From assembly GCA_029974855.1 (NCBI GenBank), contig JARKQO010000249.1, positions 1-7,351 of the forward strand: 7,351 nucleotides of DNA, written 5' to 3'. The stretch is from Eubacteriales bacterium (GTDB taxonomy: Bacteria; Bacillota_A; Clostridia; Christensenellales; Aristaeellaceae). The stretch's first letter is position 1. Each line of letters opens with the position of its first letter. Both the position numbers and the translations under genes were made by a program. The notes beneath the pieces were generated by a model that saw only the letters and a program-made list of their open reading frames with translations, did not search any database and was not told the DNA's origin. Shown piece after piece: positions 1 to 5,006 of the stretch.

Positions 1-61
1 GCCGGACTGTCTCACAGGGAATCACCATGCTGTTCTTATTCTCTATTGATATCGTTATGGG

Positions 62-1345
62 CTATCCTTTCGTTCTATGTATACCGAGCCTATATCCGAG
101 GTTCATTATCAAATTTACTGCGATATTTGTCCGCGACACACGCATTCTCCGCATGAACGAACGGAGCGAAAAGAACCGCTGCCGGAAGCGCAGATAACCA
201 TCAAACAACTCTTCCGCTGTCATATTCTTCGGCTGAAACACCACTGCCGTCTTGCTGTTGTATTTGCTCCAATCATCACATAGCAATCTTCCCTCGCTAT
301 TGAACTGCTCATAAATCGGCGTTTTCGGGAAAGGTGTGAGGATGCTGACAGTTGCGCCGTCAATGCCAAGGCTTTCACAGGCATCAAGGGTTTCGTCAAA
401 TACGGTGATCAAATCGCTGTCAAAGCCGAAGACAATTCCCGCCTGAACCATTATGCCGCGGCGGTGAATCCTGTCTATCAGAGGCTTGTAATCGCGCGCC
501 TGATTGACGCTTTTCCCAGCGTCCAAAAGGGATTGCTCGGAAAAGGACTCCAGCCCGATAAACAAATACATACATCCGGCAGCGTGAGCGAGCGCCAATA
601 ACTCCTCGTCCGCACAATCGCGGAGTGTTGCTTGTGCCGCCCACTTGCGTTTTAGCGGGGCAATGGCGCGAAGCAGGTTTTTGGCATACTCATTGTCCGC
701 GAACAGATTGTCATCCCAAAAAACAAAGAACCGCGACGGCAGCCGCCTTATCTCCTCAACGATGTCATCAATACGGCGCATTCGGAAGCAGTCGTGATAA
801 ATCTGTTTTAGATTGCAGTAGCGGCAGTGATACGGACAGCCCCGCGTGGCGAAAACCGCTCCTTTCATTATTCGGCGGTGGTTGATCAAATCCCAGCGCG
901 GAAACGGCAAGCCCTCAAGTTCAGGCGGCGCATCGGACTTATAAACGCTTTTAGCCACGCCGTTTTGAAAGTCATGTAAGAATTCCGGCCAAGTCGCCTC
1001 GCCTTCACTGACAAGCATATAATCGCAATGTGCTGCCACTTCTTCCGGTAAAACCGTGGCGTGGGGGCCGCCCATGACGACCCTCGCACCCTTCCGTCTG
1101 AACACCGCACTGATTTCGTAGCAATGCGGCGCGTTAGGCGTGTTGACTGTAATTGCCACAAGGTCGAACCGCTTGTGATAAGGAATTCGCTGGCAGTATT
1201 CATCTATGAGCGTCATATCGTAATATCGCTCGTCAACGAAGGCCGCGAGATATGGAATTGTTAACTGTGAGAAATTGTTGAATTGCAATCGCCGAAAACG
1301 GTTGATTTCCCGATTCTCCGGCTGAATCATCAGAAGATTAATCAT
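62..1345 (-). CDS. B12-binding-domain radical SAM protein (COG1032-like)
   Basis: This 427-residue protein is probably a cytoplasmic iron-sulfur enzyme that cleaves S-adenosylmethionine reductively; its substrate cannot be named. Residues 1-140 look like the cobalamin-binding Rossmann-type domain of this superfamily: a MINLLMIQP opening strand, LTIPYLAAF at 28-36, and GGPHATVLPEE at 92-102 followed by SEGEATWPEF at 113-122. The DxHxxG cobalamin-ligand motif is not seen, as is common in this family. The radical SAM core carries the CX3CX2C cluster motif at Cys170, Cys174 and Cys177 (ATRGCPYHCRYC). GLES at 264-267 and VFGF at 305-308 fit later barrel strands. The C-terminus (about 380-427) is basic and aromatic. 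The first ATG is used because a weak GGGG lies 9 nt upstream; Met6 is an alternative start. The stop is TAG. No precursor peptide or partner gene lies beside it, so its pathway is unknown. Its GC content is visibly lower than that of the genes to the right, which suggests transfer (inference). Confidence 0.9.
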   Translation of the reverse strand: MINLLMIQPENREINRFRRLQFNNFSQLTIPYLAAFVDERYYDMTLIDEYCQRIPYHKRFDLVAITVNTPNAPHCYEISAVFRRKGARVVMGGPHATVLPEEVAAHCDYMLVSEGEATWPEFLHDFQNGVAKSVYKSDAPPELEGLPFPRWDLINHRRIMKGAVFATRGCPYHCRYCNLKQIYHDCFRMRRIDDIVEEIRRLPSRFFVFWDDNLFADNEYAKNLLRAIAPLKRKWAAQATLRDCADEELLALAHAAGCMYLFIGLESFSEQSLLDAGKSVNQARDYKPLIDRIHRRGIMVQAGIVFGFDSDLITVFDETLDACESLGIDGATVSILTPFPKTPIYEQFNSEGRLLCDDWSKYNSKTAVVFQPKNMTAEELFDGYLRFRQRFFSLRSFMRRMRVSRTNIAVNLIMNLGYRLGIHRTKG

Positions 1346-1493
1346 CGCTATTTACCCCACGCTCAAGCAAAATATGCCTTTCCATGAGTTGGACGCGAAT
1401 TGCTACTGTCAGTTCAACAAAGAAAAGAAGATCAGTGACCACCTTGCAAAACTAAAGGCCTTAGGGAGTAAATCCATTCCTGTCACCCCCTAA
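1326..1493 (+). pseudogene. possible C-terminal gene remnant (short plus-strand open stretch)
   Basis: One plus-strand frame is open from just after a TGA at 1323-1325 to a TAA at 1491-1493. The part outside the radical SAM gene reads like normal protein: it begins IYPTLKQN, has an ATG at 1374, includes CYCQFNKEKKISDHLAKLK and ends LGSKSIPVTP. The ATG at 1374 has no recognisable ribosome binding site, so an independent 39-residue gene is unlikely. It could be the tail of a gene whose front was replaced when the lower-GC segment arrived, or it could be chance. I do not recognise the family. The stop lies inside the inverted repeat at 1458-1496. Confidence 0.2.
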
Positions 1494-1597
1494 GGCGCAT
1501 ATTTCTCCGCCCCGCTGCCCATGATGGCAGGCGTGTTTCCTCTATCTTCATTGTTTGGGTTTTCAGTGCAAAGTGGCAGAGCCCCTTTGTGGGCGCG
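1346..1597. other. intergenic region between radical SAM and methyltransferase genes
   Basis: These 252 bases hold no convincing intact gene. Base composition changes here: the left part, to about 1500, is AT-richer like the radical SAM gene, and the right part approaches the GC-rich remainder. The gap contains a strong imperfect inverted repeat (1458-1496) and a short plus-strand open stretch ending at 1493, both described separately. A weaker hairpin, CAAAG-T-GGC / GCC-C-CTTTG at 1569-1589, lies just past the methyltransferase stop but has no U-tract on either strand. I could not identify a clear promoter for the radical SAM gene in this gap. Confidence 0.6.
1458..1496 (-). terminator. likely rho-independent terminator for the methyltransferase transcript
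   Basis: Read on the minus strand, the arms 1496-1483 and 1471-1458 form a 14-bp stem: nine perfect pairs (GCCUUAGGG / CCCUAAGGC), then G.U, three more pairs of which one is G.U, and A-U. The loop is 11 nt. The stem is followed by CUUUAGUUUUGC, an imperfect U-rich tail. On the plus strand the two wobble positions become A.C mismatches, so the structure is better in minus-strand RNA. It lies about 100 nt past the methyltransferase stop and about 110 nt before the radical SAM start, so it would separate those two transcripts. The interrupted U-tract and the distance from the stop lower the confidence. Confidence 0.5.
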
Positions 1598-2218
1598 CTA
1601 CATTCCTTTTTGCGTCTGGACAGCTACTTCCTTCCAGCCAATGGCCACGCCGCTGGCCAACTCCGACTGCTGCCAGGACACCTGCTGGAAGCCGGCCTTT
1701 TTCATCAGCCGCAAAATCTCGGTTTTGCCCTGGGTCCAGGGGGGCGCGTGGTCGCCCCCGTCCCCGGCGAAGAACCCGGCCACCTGGCGAAAAGGCGGCG
1801 GGCAATAGGGCGTGCCCAGCAAAAACTGGCCGCCGGGCTTTAACACCCGCAGGACCTCCCGCAGCATTTTCAGCCGGGTCTCGTCCATGTTGCGTTCCTT
1901 GCGCATCAGCACTGCGTCAAAGGAGCCCTCCCGCCAGGGGATGTCCTCGGCGCTGGCAAACACGATATCCGCCTGCCGCAGCAGGCCCCGGGACTGCTTC
2001 ACCCGCTCCATGCTGGCGGAAATGCCGCAGATTTCGCATTCCATATTCCGGTAGAGATATTCCAGCATCAACCCGTCCCGGGTATTGGCGTCCAGCACCT
2101 TGTCCCCCGGGTCCAGCACAGCCCAGCGGAGCATGCTGCGCTCCACGGCGGAGAGCTTGGCCCGCGCCGAGGGGGCCCGGTCCCGGTGCAGCTCCTTGCT
2201 TTGTACCTTGGTGATCAT
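1598..2218 (-). CDS. class I SAM-dependent methyltransferase-fold protein (atypical motif I)
   Basis: This 206-residue soluble protein has the layout of a methyltransferase type 11 domain. A strand-loop at 40-50 reads KVLDANTRDGL, the second strand ends CGISAS at 64-69, the acidic motif is SAEDIPWREGSFDAVLM at 89-105, and LREVLRVLKPGGQFLLG at 119-135 is the classic post-motif strand. The substrate is unknown; family members act on small molecules, proteins or RNA. Motif I lacks the usual glycines (VLDxGxGxG reads VLDANTRDG), and the acidic residue expected after the second strand, which normally holds the SAM ribose, is Ser67. Activity is therefore uncertain. The start is fixed by a strong AAAGGAGG (2226-2233) 7 nt before the ATG. 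It follows the ABC permease gene with a 91-nt gap that carries its own likely promoter. Its stop is TAG. Confidence 0.85.
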   Translation of the reverse strand: MITKVQSKELHRDRAPSARAKLSAVERSMLRWAVLDPGDKVLDANTRDGLMLEYLYRNMECEICGISASMERVKQSRGLLRQADIVFASAEDIPWREGSFDAVLMRKERNMDETRLKMLREVLRVLKPGGQFLLGTPYCPPPFRQVAGFFAGDGGDHAPPWTQGKTEILRLMKKAGFQQVSWQQSELASGVAIGWKEVAVQTQKGM

Positions 2219-2257
2219 GCGGCCCCCTCCTTTGCAAGCTGTGATCAGACTTTCTAT

Positions 2258-2266
2258 ACTATATCA
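2258..2266 (-). promoter_or_regulatory. extended -10 promoter of the methyltransferase gene
   Basis: The minus strand reads TGATATAGT here, a TGn extended -10 element followed by a five-of-six match to TATAAT. The hexamer at -35 spacing (GTGCAT, 2286-2281) is poor, which extended -10 promoters tolerate. Transcription would start near 2251, giving a leader of about 33 nt that includes the strong ribosome binding site. The surrounding 2231-2309 segment is the most AT-rich part of the right-hand region. Confidence 0.5.
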
Positions 2267-2298
2267 CACTTTTGCAAAGAATGCACGCACTTTTGTAA
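2267..2298. repeat. paired direct repeat CACTTTTGYAA, possible operator
   Basis: CACTTTTGCAA (2267-2277) and CACTTTTGTAA (2288-2298) differ at one base and start exactly 21 bp apart, close to two helical turns. They lie immediately upstream of the extended -10 of the methyltransferase promoter, over its -35 region. A related TTGTAACA occurs at 2293-2300 and again at 2325-2332, 32 bp apart, the second inside the end of the permease gene. This arrangement would suit a regulator binding one face of the helix, but AT-rich sequence also gives such repeats by chance. No regulator gene lies nearby. Confidence 0.25.
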
Positions 2299-2309
2299 CA
2301 TTTTTTCCC

Positions 2310-3986
2310 TTAGGCAAATTTCTCTTGTAACAAATAAACTCTGGAAGCCTTTCCCGTAAGCCATTTCAGCAGCAACACATCCAGGCCACACAGCAGGGCA
2401 AGAAGTAACAAAATTGACCAAATTTCCCCCAGGCCCAGGGCCCTGAGGCCGAAAAACGCCGCCACCAGCAGCGCCTCCAGGGCCATGGTGCCAAACATGC
2501 CGTATACGCCGTTCAGGTTGCGCTTCACGGCCTCGGTCTCCGTCTTCCAGCCCAGGCGGGGGAAGTACACGTCCAGCAGCAGGCCCAAAGCGCAGGACAG
2601 CACCGCAAAGGGCACCACCGCCACCATAGCCAAAGCGGTCTGCATCCACAGGCCGGGAAGAAGCGCCCACAGGATGACGGCGGTAAGCAGCACGGAGGCC
2701 ATGTCAACGCTGAGGCCCATGTACAGCTTTGCCAAAAGCTGGGTGCCGGCGGGAACCGGAATGATCTTGCTGAAATAGCGCCTTTTCCCCTCCCTGGACA
2801 CCGCCGTGGCCACGGCGATGTTCATAAAGCAGGTAAAGCAAAATCCAGCCAGAAAAATCAGGAAGAACGCCATGGGAGACAGGTTGGCCATCAGCCAGTC
2901 CGCGGCGGGAAGGCCCTGGCTGTACTGCCCCAGGCTGGTGATGGTGGCCACGGCCATGATGGGGAACATGATCAAGGACCCCAGGCAGTTGGTGGCATAG
3001 GCGGGTACGGTGAAGAGCTCCTTCATCTCCCGCAGGTACAGGGCCCCCAAGGGCGAACGGGCCCCCGCGTCCCGCCGCCGCTTCTTGGCATAAGCGTTCA
3101 GCCGGGCCACGGCCTCGCTCTGCTTGATGGCCAGGCGCTGGTATTGCCCACCCAACGCCAGCACCACCAACAGCACGGAGCCGGCGGAGGCCAGCGCAAA
3201 TACCACGCCATTGGCCCAGGCGGCATAGCCGCTTTGGACCAAAGCATGGCTCAGCCACCCGACGGGCGGGAACAGCCGCACAAACCAATCCGCCAGCACG
3301 CTTTGCCGCATCACCAGCCCCATCATCATCCGGCCGAAATCCTCCTGGCTGCCGGAGTGCATGGAAAAGCTCATCTGAAAGGCCACAATGAGCCCCACAA
3401 AGAGGATGGTTGCCACAGTGGTGACCCCTTCCCGGCGCTTCCACAGGGCGGAAACCCGGATCAGCCCAAAGGACAGCAGCGCCACCAGCGCCATGGGGAT
3501 CATGGGCACAAAGGGGGTAAACAGAAGGGCCTTCAGGTAATACAGGAAGCCTGCCCCGGTGTGGAGCCCGTACAAAATGACCACAGGAGCGCAGATCAGC
3601 AAGGAGGAGCCCGCCTCCCCCAAGGCGATCAGAATCAGCTTATCCGCCAAAAGCCCCCGGGAGGAGATGGGCAGCGCGCTCACCAGCTCGATATCCTTGG
3701 AGAAGAACAAAGTGTTGAATACCATATAAAAGCTCATGAACAGCGTAAGAAACACGCAGAGCAAAAAAGCCACCGCCAAAGCCCCGGCGGCCTGCCCCAT
3801 GGCCGCGAACCCCTGGAACACAAAATATTCCAGGGCCACTACCATGGCGTAGAGCATCAGGGACAACAGCGCAAAGCCAAGCACCGTGAAAACGGACTTC
3901 ACCTTGCTGCGCCCCCTGGCCGTATCGGCCCCGGGCCTTAAGGCCAGCAAGCGGTCTTTCAGGAGCAGCCGCAGATAGGCGCGCAT
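2310..3986 (-). CDS. ABC exporter permease, 12-TM, putative ABC exporter family
   Basis: This 558-residue integral membrane protein is the permease partner of the ATPase encoded just upstream. Hydrophobic segments are visible at about 31-58, 66-92, 118-140, 150-178, 186-206, 256-280, 331-352, 371-395, 424-446, 450-471, 497-517 and 521-541, with a basic cytoplasmic loop around 284-311 (KKRRRDAGAR). The two halves share a motif: SKDIELVSALPIS with LLADKL at 96-117, and SREGKRRYFSKIIPVPA with LLAKL at 397-421. This fits the large ABC-2-like permeases that carry SREGK and LPxS loops, and suggests one chain supplies both half-channels. No signal peptide is seen. AGGAGGAGG (3993-4001), inside the end of the ATPase gene, sits 6 nt before the ATG, and the two genes are 1 nt apart, so translation is probably coupled. 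Substrate is unknown; lipids, peptides or drugs are possible. Confidence 0.88.
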   Translation of the reverse strand: MRAYLRLLLKDRLLALRPGADTARGRSKVKSVFTVLGFALLSLMLYAMVVALEYFVFQGFAAMGQAAGALAVAFLLCVFLTLFMSFYMVFNTLFFSKDIELVSALPISSRGLLADKLILIALGEAGSSLLICAPVVILYGLHTGAGFLYYLKALLFTPFVPMIPMALVALLSFGLIRVSALWKRREGVTTVATILFVGLIVAFQMSFSMHSGSQEDFGRMMMGLVMRQSVLADWFVRLFPPVGWLSHALVQSGYAAWANGVVFALASAGSVLLVVLALGGQYQRLAIKQSEAVARLNAYAKKRRRDAGARSPLGALYLREMKELFTVPAYATNCLGSLIMFPIMAVATITSLGQYSQGLPAADWLMANLSPMAFFLIFLAGFCFTCFMNIAVATAVSREGKRRYFSKIIPVPAGTQLLAKLYMGLSVDMASVLLTAVILWALLPGLWMQTALAMVAVVPFAVLSCALGLLLDVYFPRLGWKTETEAVKRNLNGVYGMFGTMALEALLVAAFFGLRALGLGEIWSILLLLALLCGLDVLLLKWLTGKASRVYLLQEKFA

Positions 3987-3987
3987 G

Positions 3988-4719
3988 TTACGCCTCCTCC
4001 TGCTGGGTCAGCTCCAGGAACAGCGCCTCCAGGGTGCTGTCCCTTTCGCCGCCCTTCAGCTCTTCCAGGGTGCCCTTGGCAATCAGCTTCCCATGCTGGA
4101 TGATGCCGATTTCATCGCAAAGCCGCTCCGCCACATCCAGCACGTGGGTGGAGAAGAAAACCGACCGCCCTTCCTGGCAGTGGGCCTTCATCTCCTCCTT
4201 GAGCACGTGCATGCTCCTGGGGTCCAGGCCGGTCATGGGCTCGTCCAGAACCCAGATGCTGGGCCCGTGAATCAGCGCCCCGATGATGGAGAGCTTCTGC
4301 TTCATGCCGTGGGAGTAGCTGCGAATCTGCTGGTAGGCGGCCTTCTCCAGTTCAAAGAGGGCCAGGTATTTTTCAATGTGCTCCCTGCGCCGGGCGGCGC
4401 TGACCCCGTACACGTCCGCCAAAAAGCGCAGGTAATCCATCCCAGTCAGCCGGTCGTACATCTCAAAGCTGTCGGGCACATAGCCAAAGGTGCGCTTGGC
4501 CTCCAGGGGGTTTCGCGCCATATCGATCCCTTCCAGGAGCACCCGGCCCGCGTCCGGCTGCAAAATGCCCGTCATCAGCTTGATGGTGGTGGTTTTGCCC
4601 GCCCCGTTGGGCCCGATAAAGCCAAATACCTTGCCGTTTTCAATCTCCAGGTTCAAATCGTCCACGGCCTTCACCTGGCCGCTGGCATAGGTCTTGTGGA
4701 CATTTTCAAAGCGAATCAT
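3988..4719 (-). CDS. ABC transporter ATP-binding protein
   Basis: This 243-residue cytoplasmic ATPase drives the adjacent permease. It has Walker A GPNGAGKT at 36-43, an ABC signature YSHGMKQKL at 135-143 (SHGMKQ in place of LSGGQ), Walker B IWVLDEP at 155-161, a D-loop GLD at 164-166 and the switch histidine His192 (FSTHVLD). The Q-loop position in FGYVPDSFEMYDRLTG (78-93) is Asp83 rather than Gln, as seen in some exporters of the CcmA/EcsA-like branch. The length is normal for a lone ATPase domain. The frame stays open for 52 more codons upstream (to 4875), but that extension is Pro/Gly-rich and unlike the family. The ATG at 4719 has AAGGAGG 5 nt before it and starts directly with the usual MIRFENVHKTY. 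It is first in a two-gene operon with the permease and is transcribed away from the sugar transferase gene. Confidence 0.93.
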   Translation of the reverse strand: MIRFENVHKTYASGQVKAVDDLNLEIENGKVFGFIGPNGAGKTTTIKLMTGILQPDAGRVLLEGIDMARNPLEAKRTFGYVPDSFEMYDRLTGMDYLRFLADVYGVSAARRREHIEKYLALFELEKAAYQQIRSYSHGMKQKLSIIGALIHGPSIWVLDEPMTGLDPRSMHVLKEEMKAHCQEGRSVFFSTHVLDVAERLCDEIGIIQHGKLIAKGTLEELKGGERDSTLEALFLELTQQEEA

Positions 4720-4724
4720 GGCAT

Positions 4725-4731
4725 CCTCCTT
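4725..4731 (-). promoter_or_regulatory. ribosome binding site deciding the ABC ATPase start
   Basis: The minus strand reads AAGGAGG here, 5 nt before the ATG at 4719. No comparable site precedes the in-frame ATG at 4875, so the shorter protein is chosen. Confidence 0.8.
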
Positions 4732-4762
4732 CAAGCTGGTGGCGCGCGCGTTTTCCCTTGCT

Positions 4763-4768
4763 ATCATA
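4763..4768 (-). promoter_or_regulatory. candidate -10 of the ABC exporter operon
   Basis: TATGAT on the minus strand matches TATAAT at five of six positions. A start near 4756 would give a leader of about 37 nt containing the AAGGAGG site. The hexamer 17 nt upstream (TTTCAT) is a weak -35, so this is the best candidate rather than a firm call. Confidence 0.4.
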
Positions 4769-4859
4769 GCGCAAAAGGGCCCAAAATGAAAGGGGAAACT
4801 CCCCCCGGGAGGGTCCCGGCCCCGGGGAAGGGCCTGAGGCGGCTTCGGCTTCCCAAAGC

Positions 4860-4889
4860 TTGACAGCGCCCCCATTGGAGTGATATCCT
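4860..4889 (+). promoter_or_regulatory. sigma-A-type promoter of the sugar transferase operon
   Basis: A perfect TTGACA (4860-4865) is followed by an 18-bp spacer and TATCCT (4884-4889), which matches TATAAT at four positions and is preceded by TGA, giving an extended -10 (TGnTATCCT). Transcription would begin near 4896, leaving a leader of about 110 nt before the start codon at 5007. Confidence 0.6.
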
Positions 4890-4928
4890 TATTTGGTACC
4901 TTTGTGCAGGTTTACCATGGAAAGAAGC

Positions 4929-4942
4929 GGGGCCTCCGCCCC
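4929..4942 (+). promoter_or_regulatory. leader hairpin whose loop matches the Shine-Dalgarno
   Basis: GGGGC (4929-4933) and GCCCC (4938-4942) form a 5-bp all-GC stem with a CTCC loop. The segment GCCTCC (4932-4937), covering the loop and part of the stem, is the exact complement of GGAGGC at 4997-5002, the ribosome binding site of the sugar transferase gene. The leader could therefore mask or expose that site. The pairing is seen; a regulatory role is only inference. Confidence 0.25.
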
Positions 4943-4996
4943 AGGGAATCACTCTGCCTGCGTCCGGTTTCCCATCCCACCGTCATGAAACGTTAT

Positions 4997-5001
4997 GGAG
5001 G
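4997..5001 (+). promoter_or_regulatory. ribosome binding site deciding the sugar transferase start
   Basis: GGAGG lies 5 nt before the ATG at 5007. It overlaps the upstream in-frame ATG at 4995, which itself has no ribosome binding site. The start at 5007 is therefore preferred, removing four residues (MEAA). Confidence 0.7.
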
Positions 5002-5006
5002 CGGCC

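Larger units (their letters stand above)
4720..5006. other. divergent intergenic region with promoters for both operons
   Basis: These 287 bases separate the exporter operon (leftward) from the glycan operon (rightward). They contain a candidate leftward -10 (4763-4768), a very GC-rich block with short C/G palindromes (about 4800-4830), a good rightward promoter (4860-4889), and a leader of roughly 110 nt with a small hairpin. Frames that stay open here are low-complexity and not credible genes. Confidence 0.6.

Noticed and set aside
1346..1457. Search for a promoter of the radical SAM gene
   Set aside because: Only poor -10/-35 combinations (for example TATTTT without a -35) were found, so none is called.
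1569..1589. Hairpin just past the methyltransferase stop as a terminator
   Set aside because: The stem is short with a mismatch, and neither strand has a U-tract after it; the hairpin at 1458-1496 is far better.
1555..2214. A 219-codon plus-strand open frame
   Set aside because: Arg/Pro/Ala/Cys-rich reverse reading of the methyltransferase gene.
3144..3941. A 265-codon plus-strand open frame
   Set aside because: It is the reverse of the permease gene; the product is His/Gln/Pro-rich low complexity with no family resemblance.
4800..4830. GC-rich palindromes between the divergent operons as a terminator or attachment site
   Set aside because: No transcript ends here, no U-tract follows, and short C/G palindromes are expected in such a G/C-only run.
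3985..4863. A 292-codon plus-strand open frame
   Set aside because: It lies opposite the ABC ATPase with all its motifs; no ribosome binding site or domain is seen.
4720..4875. N-terminal extension of the ABC ATPase to the ATG at 4875
   Set aside because: The added 52 residues are unlike the family, lack a ribosome binding site and would span the likely promoter; AAGGAGG supports the start at 4719.
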